Assembly (NCBI RefSeq): GCF_000264995.1 | Contig: NW_006767436.1 | Coordinates: 657,414-721,413, forward strand | DNA: 64,000 nucleotides | Direction: 5' to 3' | Source of the DNA: Punctularia strigosozonata HHB-11173 SS5 | Taxonomy: Eukaryota; Basidiomycota; Agaricomycetes; Corticiales; Punctulariaceae | Shown here: piece after piece, positions 25,251-35,419 of the stretch | Layout of the letters: every line of letters starts with the position of its first letter | Numbering within the stretch: the first letter of the stretch is position 1 | Translations under genes and position numbers: made by a program | Notes under the pieces: model-generated | Databases searched by the model: none | The model's input: the letters and a program-made list of their open reading frames with translations, nothing else | What the model was told of the DNA's origin: nothing

Positions 25251-28200
25251 ATGGCGGCACGGAAACTACAAAGTACGCGCGCCCGCACCGCATAACATAT
25301 CCGCGCGAGCGCCTTCAGCTAACGAAACCCCCTTCCCCCCCTTTGCTGCGCTGCGACTCTGGGCTTTTGGTCTTGGCCTTTTCCGCCTGGTTGCGCATAA
25401 CACAGCGGAAATCGACCGGACCTTGAAAAAGGTTCAGGAGGGCGTCGAGCTCTTCGAGAGCATATACGACAAGATGCAGGCGTCGACGAACATGACGCAG
25501 AAGGAGAAGCTCGAGGCGGACTTGAAGACGCAGATCAAGAAGCTGCAGCGGTTGCGGGACCAGATCAAGACCTGGGTCGCGAGCAACGACATCAAGGACA
25601 AGTCGGCGCTCGTGGACAACCGAAAGCTCATCGAGACGGTGCGTCCGGGCTGGCGACCGTTCTTGCACTCCGTTCTGCTGCTTTGTTCCGCTCGGGCGCT
25701 TGATGGCTGTCATGCTCATGGCCTCGCGCGCACACAAACTCTCTCATACGTCTCCCTTTGCTATGCTGCTCTGAATACCTCGCGCGTTTGCTGACATTCG
25801 TCTATCCAGCAAATGGAGAAGTTCAAAGCGTGCGAGAAGGAGATGAAGACGAAAGCGTTCTCGAAAGAAGGTCTCATCCAATCCGCCAAGCTCGACCCGA
25901 AAGCGCAGGAAAAGTCGGAACAGGAGGAGTGGGTGCAGAACCAGATCGAGCAGCTGCAGAATCAGGTGGAGCAGGCGGAGGCGGAGATCGAGGCGCTGCA
26001 GGCCGGGGGGAAGAAGAAGAAGGCGAGCAGCTCGAACGCGCGCGCGGAGGAGCTCGAGCGCCTGAACGAGCGGCGGAAATGGCACATCTCCCGGCTGGAG
26101 ATCATCATGCGCCTGCTCGACAACGGCTCGGTCGCGCCCGACCAGGTCAAGGCGCTGCACGAGGACGTGACCTACTTTGTGGAGAACAACGCGGTACGTC
26201 CTGCGCCGGTTGCGTTTGTGTCTTGTCTGGTGCCGACGGGGGTTCATGTGTCCCCCCCCAGGAGGAGGAATTCGAGGAGTACGAGGGCATGTACGACGAC
26301 CTCAACCTCGACGAGAAGGAGGAGCTGTTCGGCTTGGCGGCCGAGCACGACGACGACGACGACTCGGAATCGGACGACGCGAGCGAACGTGCGTATATTC
26401 TCGACGTTGCAGGCCGCGCCAAGTACTGACTGGCTCGCCAAAGCTGCGGATCTACCACCACGGACACCGTTAAAGAAGCAGACACATGATGACGATCGAG
26501 AAACAAACGGGAAACGGGAAGGCAGCCCAGCGACGAAGAAAGCTCCGGTCACATTACAACTAAGAAGTCGGTCGTCCCGCGTCCTTGGATTGCAGTCGCT
26601 GATTGTTCTGCTGCAGGAACGTCAGCAGCCGCAGAGTGTATGCGAGGTTTTAGGGTAGACACCGTTACCGTCATACTGATCTATGACCCGCAGCGAAACC
26701 GCCTCCGAATCCAAATTTCTCGCAGGTACCGATGGCGAGTATACTAAAGAATGGTCTGAACCCGACGCCGACGCCACCGCCACCACGACCCGCCGCACAA
26801 ATGCCTTTACGATATGCATCGGCAGCGGCGGCAGCGGTAGCACCGACACCGGCGAAGGACGCGCACCCAACGCAACCGTCGAATGCGACGTCGTCCACCT
26901 CGACCGTGACGCCGTCACATCCAACGCCGCCGACGCCAACTGCACCGTCAATATCGTCGTCTTCCGTACCGACGACAATAGCGGACGCGTCGTCTTCACC
27001 GAGCTTGACACATCCGTCGGTCACGAGCCCCATGCTCTCAACGGCTTCGGTATCAGGCAAGGGCGCGGACGGTTCTATGGCATCGGAAATGTCAGGTTCG
27101 CCGGCATTATCGGACGCGGCAGCAACATCGTCACCACAGCGGCCTAAAGGCGGTCAGTGAAGGGTGTATACTTTTCCGTATCGAGGATTCCGAAGTTTAT
27201 GCATTGTATGACAGCACCGACACCACCTCCACTGGAGTATCAGCAGGTACCGCACCAGTCACCAAGAGACGCCCCTGGCAAATTGCTGACCATGTCATCC
27301 CACAGGCCTCGCGCGTGTCGACATTATCCCAGCAGACCGTCACTCCAGAGAACTACCCCGTCACGCGGCGCTCGAACGGCACACCGGGCGCGCAACAACA
27401 ACAACAGCCCCAGGCGGGCTCCTCCGCGCCGTCACCGCTGCCGGCGCAACTGCAGCAAGCGTCGCCCTCGTCTGCGCCCCAGTACCCGCCGGGCGTGCGG
27501 GGCCCGGAGGCCGCGTCGAGCAGCGCGGACCCTATGCACATACCGCAGCAGCAGCAGACTCGGCAGGCGAGCATCGGCACGCCCGCGCCACGGACGGCGC
27601 CGAGCGAGCGCCCCGGGAGCGCGACGCAGCAGTACCTCTCGACGTTCTCCGACCTCGCGGCGTCGTACGAGAGCGTCAAGGCGAAGTGTGAGTGCAGCCC
27701 ACGGGATTGATGACCTTCCGGGCTGACTCTCGTCTTCGATGCTGCAGCGAACGCCAAGATGGGCAACACCGAACAGGTGCACAAATTCCTCGAGAGCGGG
27801 TACCAAACGGCGCCCCAGCCGTCAGATACGGAAAGGTCAGCGTAATGAGCGTATACGCGGATCCTTGTTCGCTAATACCGTTATTCCCACTTTGCCAGGC
27901 CCAGATACTACGTACCGAAAAATCCGTGGCCGACACCTGCGTATTACCCCCAGGTACCGAATCCGATCCTGTCGCAACCGGGCATCATCAGCCAATTGGA
28001 CGTCGAGACGCTCTTCTACGTCTTCTACTACCACCCGGGCACATATCAACAGTACGAGGCACCCACCAACCCGTCGATAGGCGTCGCTCACAGTCCGCTC
28101 TCCACCAGGTACCTGGCCGCGAAAGAGCTGAAGCGCCAATCCTGGCGGTTCCACGTCAAGTACCTAACGTGGTTCCAGCGGCATTCGGAACCGCAGGCGA

Positions 28201-28313
28201 TCACGGACGAATACGAGCAGGGTGTCTACGTGTATTTCGACTGGGAAGGCTCGTGGTGCCAGCGGAAGAAGAGTGATTTCCGGTTCGAGTACCGATATCT
28301 TTCGGAGGATTGA
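25251..28313 (+). CDS. NOT3: CCR4-NOT complex subunit 3 (Not3/Not5)
   Basis: Exons 25251-25272, 25406-25638, 25810-26193, 26262-26388, 26444-26635, 26694-27152, 27215-27246, 27306-27687, 27748-27835, 27899-28051 and 28109-28313. Not3 is a scaffold of the deadenylase complex that shortens mRNA poly(A) tails and represses translation. The N-terminal coiled coil starts [20 protein letters not shown] and includes [19 protein letters not shown]. An acidic segment, a Pro/Ala-rich linker and Gln runs follow. The C-terminal NOT box contains [39 protein letters not shown] and [15 protein letters not shown]. Exon 5 is ambiguous: 26548-26616 could be a further in-frame 69-nt intron with a good branch site and acceptor. 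Intron 28052-28108 (57 nt) is also stop-free and frame-preserving. Confidence 0.93.
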
Positions 28314-28609
28314 GTATTAGCACATACTGCAGATGCGGACTCGCGACTTCATTATATTCAGAGCATCCCCACCCACCCGTGCTTCTCCTCTCCATTGTAT
28401 GATAAACACGCACGAGCGAACGTAGTAACAGCGTCTTGCGATTGAGCTGCTACAGCTCTTGACTTCGATTCAGCTCGGTGCGGGCCTGTGGCTGAGAGGC
28501 GGCGTGACCGGCGCGGCGACTTTTCGCGTTTCTCCGAATCAGACCGCGTCGCATCTCTAGAGTCTACACACCTCCGACGCCGCCTTGTCCCTTTTCTTCT
28601 GTTCTTGCC
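28314..28609. other. Intergenic region NOT3 to bL12m
   Basis: About 300 bp holding the NOT3 3' end and the bL12m promoter. Nothing else recognised. Confidence 0.4.
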
Positions 28610-29472
28610 ATGGCCGTCAGTACAAACTCCCTCAGTTGTGCGGTCATTACTCAATGGGAGCTGCTGTAGTCTCGGTGTTCGAACGCACTTCGCGCGATCT
28701 CTCGAGCACGAACAGTGACACGGTACGCCTGCTACCCCTCAATGCTTTGTACTTCCGGCGGAACCCTAACCGCCTATCAGGAGCGCACCGAGGGCACGAT
28801 GGATGGCCACCGCGGCCGAGCCGGCCGCAAAGGCAGACGCGCCTCCGCCCCCACCGCCCGCCACGTCGTCCAACCCGAAAATTAACCAAATAGTGGACGA
28901 CATCTCGGGCCTGACCCTCCTGCAAGCGGCGGACCTCGTGACGGTGCTCAAGGTGCGCTTTTTCTCCGTCCCCGGCGTCGATGCTATCGAGAGAGCAGTG
29001 TTCGCTGACGTCTTGCACGTACTGCCATTAGTCGCGGCTGAACATCCAAGAAATTGCCATGCCCGCGGCTGCTGCTGCACCCGCAGCAGGCGCCGCGGCC
29101 GCGCCAGCGGAGGATGCGCCGAAGGAGGAGAAGCCGAAGGAGAAGACGATGTTCAACGTCAAGCTCGAGGCCTTCGACGCTGCTGCGAAGCCGAAGGTCA
29201 TTAAGGAGGTTAAGGCGCTCGTGCCCAACTTGACTCTCATTGAGGTGAGTGCCCCTTATGCTGCTTTTACCCCCGCCCCTCTCCCTTGCTATCTGTTTTC
29301 GTATCATTTTGGGCATTGTTTCTCTTACACCATGCTGACTATGACCCGACCCCAGGCCAAGAAGTTCGTGGAGTCGCTCCCTCAGACACTGAAGGAGAAT
29401 ATTCCGAAGGAGGATGCCGAGAAGCTAAAGGCGACATTCGAAAAGCTGGGTGCCACGGTGAAGCTAGACTAA
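28610..29472 (+). CDS. MNP1: Mitochondrial ribosomal protein bL12m
   Basis: Exons 28610-28615, 28670-28722, 28781-28952, 29032-29244 and 29356-29472 give 186 aa. bL12 forms the flexible stalk of the large ribosomal subunit that recruits translation factors. The spliced N-terminus reads MASRCSNALRAISRARTVTR and continues to RARWMA, an Arg-rich mitochondrial targeting peptide. The dimerisation domain is NPKINQIVDDISGLTLLQAA, then comes an Ala/Pro hinge, and the globular C-terminal domain is EKTMFNVKLEAFDAAAKPK followed by VKALVPNLTLIEAKKFVES and ending KLGATVKLD. The first exon is only six nucleotides (Met-Ala). I chose it because the ATG has a strong context (CCATGGCC) and this is the only chain that yields a presequence in frame. 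Confidence 0.88.
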
Positions 29473-30175
29473 TCTGCCATCGGTGTCCTCGTATTCGCAT
29501 CTCCTATATCTTACATACAGCTGTCAATTATTTGCGCTTTACATTGTCAGAGCACCAAACTTGTCCAACATCAATGCAACACGCATCACCACTTTCCCCA
29601 TATTCTCAAGCCCTCCAACTCGCATGAAACGAAGGTAGAACTGTTGACATTGCATGACGGGCTAGATATTCCGTTGTTAACCAGAGTGGACCGTCAAAAG
29701 CTTTGACAGTACCACTTCCACCGATGCCAGAAGATTGGAGCAACGATAACTAGGGACGTTCATTACTCTGCTGCTGCCCTCGCAGCCTTTGCTCAAGACT
29801 ACTTTCTTCCTCTAAAGCCAAGACAACGTGGAACCAAGAAATGTTTGTATTGCTTGTGATACTGCCGTTATTGTTTGTTGTTTGTTCGACGGGCCAAGAT
29901 ATTCCAATGAATGTGCGTACGCTGACCGGATCCAGAGCGGGACGACGGGAGTCAAAATGCTGCTAAATAACGGAACTCCCTTCCAAACCGAGAAAGATAG
30001 AGAGGAAAAATATGAAGAAATAAAAAAAGGGGGACAGGGGGAGGCACAACATACGAATCATACAGACTATGAGACTTAGGAACGGTGGGTGGTTGGTTGT
30101 ATGTCGATGATTTCCTTCCAAGCGAGCGAACAAGAACAGACCAGGAGGTGGGTGACGAAAGGTGGCTCAAACGGC
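29473..30175. other. Convergent intergenic region bL12m / P450
   Basis: About 700 bp of 3' flanks. A purine-rich stretch (30000-30040) lies near the P450 3' end. No gene recognised. Confidence 0.45.
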
Positions 30176-32712
30176 TCAAGCGGAGACGAAGTCGACAGAG
30201 GTGATGAGCTCCTCGGCCTTGGCCGAGCGCGGCTTGATGTTGCACTTGAACGGCCTCGGGTGGGAAATGGTGCCGGGCAGCATCTCGGTCTCGGGCACGA
30301 TCTCCCTTCCGGACTCGTCCTTGGCCTTCGTGATGTCGAACACGGCGAGCGCGCTCGCGATGGAGAGCCAGGTTGACGCGTCGGCGAGGTTGAGGCCCGG
30401 GCAGACGCGCCTGCCGAAGCCGAAGCAAAAGTCGCGCGGGTCGCGCTCGGGAGCGTGGCCGTCCGTCTCGAGGAAGCGGTCGGGGTTGAAGGAGAGCGGA
30501 GAGGAGTAGGTGGCCGGGTTGTGGAGCATTTGCCTGTGAGCGGTTGGTGAGTTCGTCACCATGACTCCCTTGGCCATGGATATCGGTGTACTGACCAAAT
30601 GTTGGGGATGATCAAGCTTCCCTTGGGAATGTAGTAGCCGTTGTAGATGTCGTCCTCGTAGGCGACATGCGGCAGACCGAGGGGGCTGCAGAGCATGACG
30701 ATATCAGGAATGGACCTATGTCCGGGTTCGGTAATGGGACTCACGCGACGGGCAGCCAACGGAAGACCTGCGGAGAAGATAGAAGCCCAGATCAGACTTC
30801 TGTTATTCTACTGCGCACGCGTTGCCTACCTCCTTCAACAGAGCCTCGATGTACGGCAGGCTAGCGCGGTCCGCGTAGGTGGGCAGACTATCAAACATAC
30901 CCAGCAGTTAGCCCAACTATCGGAACCAATCAAGGAGAATGATGGAGCAGCTCACCGATCATTTCCGATGACAGAATCAATCTCGGCCTGGGCCTTCTTC
31001 TGCACTTCCGGATGCAGCGTCATCGCGAGGTAGAAGCCGTAGATAGCCTGCAGAGAGAACGAAAGGATGACGCTCAGAAGACGATGATCCCGTAACGTAT
31101 ATGTTATGTTAATGTCACTTCGGACAGGCACTCACCGAAACGGTCTATTCACGGAAATGAAACAAAACAAACGCCATATGAGCTTCACATTCGGGAGAAC
31201 GACGACGCTAGTCGGCGTAGAAGAAGAGATGCGCACCGTATCCGCTCCGCCACTGTAGAGCGAAGCCGCGGCCCACTTCACGTTATCTTCCTCCTGCGCG
31301 CTAAGATCCTTCTTCTCGAGATGCGTCGACGTGAAGGAAGGAATGGCTGTGCCCGATGCCTATAACGCGGCACAGCGGGATCAGTCAAGATCAAACTCCA
31401 AGCCGTCGAAGAGCAGTTTCGGTTCATACGAACCACTTTCGACTTGACAATCTCGTGCGGGATGTTGGCCATCTCGAGCAAGGTCTTGCGCCAGAGCGCG
31501 GCCTTCTTCTGGAAGCCGGCGCCGGGGAACCAGGCCGGGACGTAGCGCAGGATCGGCATCACGTCCACCAAGAACGCGCCGGGCTGGGTGCTCTCCGAGA
31601 ACTGCTCGGTCGCGAGGTCGACGGTTCCGACGATCGGGTCATCCTTCTCCTTGGGTTCGTAACTAATCCGCGCAAACGCAAGAAAAGAAAAGAAAAATGC
31701 CGGTAATTCAGTATGGGGCGGCCGCAGCAGCGTTAGCATTCGCCGGACTCACCCGTGAGAGATGTTGAGGATGATGGCACCGGCGGTCCTGGAAGGGGTG
31801 AAAAGAAAACGGGTGAGAAGTCCATTGCGTGACAAGGAGAAAGATGGCGAAATAGAGTGTATCTGCAGGTGGTAAAAGTTCTCCGCAGTGGTCAAAGATG
31901 TCCGCGGGGGGCCCCGCCAAAAATTGCAGTGCATGGTAAATTCCGCCCCACTTTGCCGTGCTGCAGATACACTCTAATCCCGGGTTACTACTTACTGTCG
32001 GATGGCGGTCGTCAGCTTGTCCGGGTTCTCGTACACCCGGCGCAAGAACCGGTGGGTCTCGAGCTCCTCCAAGGGCTCAAACTTTTTCACCACGCTCTTG
32101 GTGCCCATCAGACCGAAGAGCATCTTCCGGATCTCCCTGAAACGGTCGCCATACTTGGTCATCGCGAGGGTTTTTTCCCAGCCGACAAGGACGGTGCTAA
32201 ACCGGCGGGGTGGAGGTGGCGTCGTTAGCGTCAGGTACTGAAATACTGCATGTTGTGAAAAAGCGAAGGAAACTTACCCCATCATGAGGGTCGGGCGCTC
32301 CGAGTAGATCGAGCTCTTCTTGTCCTGGAGATGAGACGCGTTTCAGCCACCGCGTTTCATGCAAGGGAGAAGAGAAGCGTACCAGCATCGCGAACGCGTG
32401 CTCGGCCGTGTTGAGGATGATCAAGGGTTGGCCAAGGATCTTAACGCCGATAACGTCACCTGCGGTATACCGTAACGCGAAACATCGTCAGCTCCAGCGC
32501 ATTCCGAGAGAGAGCGGTAACTGACCGTATTGCTCGGCCCAGGACGCAAAGGTCTTCCACTCGTGCACGGTGGGCATATCGGCGACGTTGCCGACCAGAG
32601 GCAGACCCTTCGGCCCCGGGGGGAAGGGGGCGGGCTGCCTGGGGGCGAGGAGGCGCTTGAGGAAGTAGATGCCCAGGGCGGCGAAGGTGACGTCCAGGTA
32701 GGTGATCGCCAT
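30176..32712 (-). CDS. Cytochrome P450 monooxygenase
   Basis: Thirteen exons: 32712-32526, 32459-32383, 32325-32278, 32237-31996 (5' end uncertain), 31788-31753, 31662-31434, 31359-31237, 31144-31136, 31047-30956, 30887-30830, 30767-30745, 30685-30596 and 30533-30176; about 510-523 aa. It has an N-terminal membrane anchor, the PPGPKGLPLVGN proline hinge, the I-helix ASLYSGGADTTVSA, the ExxR motif (LLKEVFRW), the PERF-like FNPDRFL and the heme-binding FGFGRRVCPG. This is an ER oxidase of the fungal O-methylsterigmatocystin-oxidoreductase-like type; substrate unknown. Odd points: a 9-nt exon within the I-helix (Thr-Val-Ser), a MITE in the intron 31995-31789, and intron 3. In intron 3, the acceptor that looks natural (32197) breaks the frame, while the in-frame one gives a 40-nt intron and a 14-residue insert. 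Confidence 0.9.
31855..31974. mobile_element. 120-bp MITE with TA target duplication, inside a P450 intron
   Basis: Perfect 14-bp terminal inverted repeats GAGTGTATCTGCAG (31855-31868) and CTGCAGATACACTC (31961-31974), flanked on both sides by TA (31853-31854 and 31975-31976). The inner arms are more loosely complementary and the centre is GC-rich (GCGGGGGGCCCCGCC), so the whole element can fold on itself. It has no coding capacity. TA duplication and size fit a non-autonomous Tc1/mariner (Stowaway-like) element; a Harbinger-type TWA duplication is less likely. It makes up more than half of the 207-nt intron. The perfect terminal repeats suggest recent insertion. I saw no second copy in the window. 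Confidence 0.75.
32345..32363 (-). repeat. 19-nt block shared with a MED17 intron
   Basis: On the sense strand tgcatgaaacgcggtggct, starting 19 nt after the donor of P450 intron 2 (32382-32326). An identical block is in MED17 intron 3 (4842-4787) at the same offset, and the match continues as RAAA. See findings. Confidence 0.75.
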
Positions 32713-33625
32713 TGTGCAGGCAAAGACAGTAAGGTAGCGGGGAGGGGGAGGGGACGGAAGGGAGGGGATGCAGATCGAGTAGAAGGCCGGCGGGAGAGAG
32801 ACTAGACTAATAGCTCGTCACGGTCTGGCGACATAGAAGAAGATCAGGACCGCGGCCCACGGAGGTGGTGTCGGTTCCACGTTAGATCGCGGTTGCGCAG
32901 AACAGATCTTCGCGCCGCAACAACAGGGTCAGAACTCTGTCGCGGCACGACCCGGCGCGCGGAGGCCTTCAGGACCTGCGACATAATTTGGTTTTCCCAA
33001 CAGACATCAGACGCTAGCAGAACGCCAGCAAGCTTCTCGTGCCTCGTGCACCAACCCCGCCCTCTCGCTTAGCGAACGGGTCTAAGCCACTCCTGAGCCG
33101 CCAGTTGGTATCAAATCCCTATCTCCAGAGCCCTCTGGACGTTTTCTGGGCATGGATGAGAGATACAGTTATCAAAGCCAAGCTCACCGACGCCAGCCAG
33201 AGTTGCCGCAATTTGTCCGTTTCCAGGCGATCGGCAAACGCCCTCTGGTTGGAGCGGCATCCTGCTTGCCCGCTCGTGATCACCGAATTCCCATTCCCAT
33301 GCAACGCGGCGGCACGGCTCTCAATCGTCGCACCCGCATTCAGTCCGTCACGATCTATATGTCTTGCTGTTGTGCAAACGAAGTAGTATGATACCGGTTA
33401 CATGCCAGGGAGAGAACGTTTGAACCATCCAGGAAGAGTGCGAGCCAAGCCAAGCCAAGATTATATGAAAAAAAGAGTCTACACTATCCGCCAGCATTGG
33501 AAAGGCGGGAACCCCTTCGTACACACACACACACACGCGCGCAGTACGCCGCGTGTCAGTCAGCAGTCCCCATTCAAAAGGACTGAACTACGCGCGGCTC
33601 GGCCCGGTGCGGCAAGCCCAGCGCC
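32713..33625. other. Intergenic region upstream of the P450, with microsatellite
   Basis: About 0.9 kb between the P450 start and the DUF6534 stop. It contains an (AC)8 tract at 33521-33536 followed by GCGCGC. Small ORFs at 33039-33640 have no motif. Confidence 0.45.
33521..33536. repeat. (AC)8 microsatellite
   Basis: Sixteen bases of perfect AC dinucleotide repeat followed by a short GC run. Useful only as a marker. Confidence 0.8.
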
Positions 33626-35419
33626 TCATCGCGCCTTGTAGGTGTCGTCCAGGGACTGCGATCGGGAACGTCAGTCCGTAATTACGCACAGCGAGGGCAA
33701 AAGCACTGCTACTCACGTCGTCCTGGTCGGTTCCGTCCCGGTGGAACTCGTGAGCGGTGTCGATTTTGATCGAGATGTTCTTCGGCGTTGCCTGGTCGCC
33801 CGAGGAGAAGGAGTGGAAGGGTAACGACTGTTTTTGCACGCCGGTGTTGCCCATGCGCCGCACGTTGTCGAGCGAGAGGCCGGACTGGCCGCCGACGTGG
33901 CCGGAGGAGGACTCGCGAATCGACGCGCGGGCGTTGACTATTTAAAGCAAGACGTAATGAAATCAGCTGACGCCACGAAGGAGTATAAACACAAGAAATC
34001 CTCACGGGTAGCCAGGAGCGAGTTGACATACAAACGACCGAGGGTGAAGAACTGCGTGGATCGGTCAATCGATGATCACGGCTGTAGCTCGCCTCCGACA
34101 CTTACGAAAGTGATGTACAGGAACGAGTTCGGAGAAACCGAAATCTATGAACGTGGTACCCGTCAGACAAAGACAGTCCACACCCCACCGGTCTATTAAA
34201 CCTTACCATGATCAGCGACATGATCGCGCAAATGCTGGTCAGAAGACCGGTGTTCACGGTGAAGATCATGAGCTTATTGATCATCGTGGACGAACTGTTT
34301 CAGGGCCGCGATACCGTCAGCGATCTCATAAAACGTTACCAAGAAAAAACGCGCTACGCACTGCTGGAAGCCGGTCCGTGACCTTTGCAGGAGGAAGCAA
34401 AGGCTGCCAGCGATGACGACGTCACCGGCCGCTCCGATGGCATTGACAGCCATGGACAGGTTCTGTCGGAACCTTTTCAGTACCGCACCGTACAGTCCAC
34501 CGAGCAGGAGCTACCTTCAGCACTACCAATTGCGCGTATGTCTCCAAGTGAATCGCCTTGGTGACATATACTAGAATTTTGCACAGCGGTTAGCAAGAAC
34601 CATATTTGACAAATGGCGCAAGCGTCGCTCACCGATAACTGCCACTGTAGATCACACATGAGAGGCATATTCAACGACGCAAAAGATATCCACCACATAC
34701 CAATCTCAGCGACCACCAACGCGACCGTCAGCCCGGTTATAATAAGGTTGCCGTGGCTCACTATATTCAAGGAACGAGTTTTAACATCAGCGGACCGCGA
34801 GAGATTGGCAAACTTACGTTTGTACACCCTGTAAGCAAAGAACGACTGGACAATGAATGCGGTGAAGCCGGTGAAAAGCACTTCGACGACCATGCTCCTG
34901 TAGACGGGTTTAGCACCCGCTCTGCGTATACCTCCAGTAGAGAAAAAATCGAACGCACCACACGATCTCGCCAAGTTTCACTGGGTTTGCGAAATTCTTG
35001 ACGAGATATATGTAGGCTGCCGGCGCGAGACGAGTGGAGATAATGAGCGGGTCAGGAAGCCTCATGCAGTGCGGGCGATACTCACCGGCATGCGATATCA
35101 ATATTTGATGCACGGTATCGGTGGCCCAGGCCGTCGCGACCTACGAGAAAATGAACGGCGTTCAGCTTGGCCATAGTCACGGTCGAATAAACAATACGCA
35201 CCATGAGCTTGATAAACCACTGATCGGACTCGTACTTCTCAAAGTAGAACCACGCCTGGGTACCTACACGTCAAGTTACGTGTTAGCTCATGCATATATT
35301 AATCGCGAACGGTTCTAATGCTCACAGGAGACTCCCCAGAGGGCTGCGGATATGATGACACCGATGAGCATCGCTCCGTAGGTGTTGTCGAGCACCAGGT
35401 GTATCGGTGTCGTGGCCAT
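33626..35419 (-). CDS. DUF6534 seven-helix membrane protein, copy 1
   Basis: About 13 short exons from the ATG at 35419; the first five are 35419-35326, 35263-35202, 35140-35086, 35016-34959 and 34897-34818. The frame stays open through MATTPIHLVLDNTYGAMLIG, QAWFYFEKYESDQWFIKLM, TAWATDTVHQILISHA, AYIYLVKNFANPVKLGEIVW, the helices FTGFTAFIVQSFFAYRVYK and ITGLTVALVVAEI, then NAIGAAGDVVIAGSLCFLLQ, RSRTGFQ, MIFTVNTGLLTSICAIMSLI and the terminal NSLLATLNARASIRES. This is the layout of Agaricomycete DUF6534 proteins, predicted plasma-membrane proteins of unknown function. The cytosolic tail carries ISIKIDTAHEFHRD, echoed in copy 2. Later exon edges are less certain. Confidence 0.82.
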
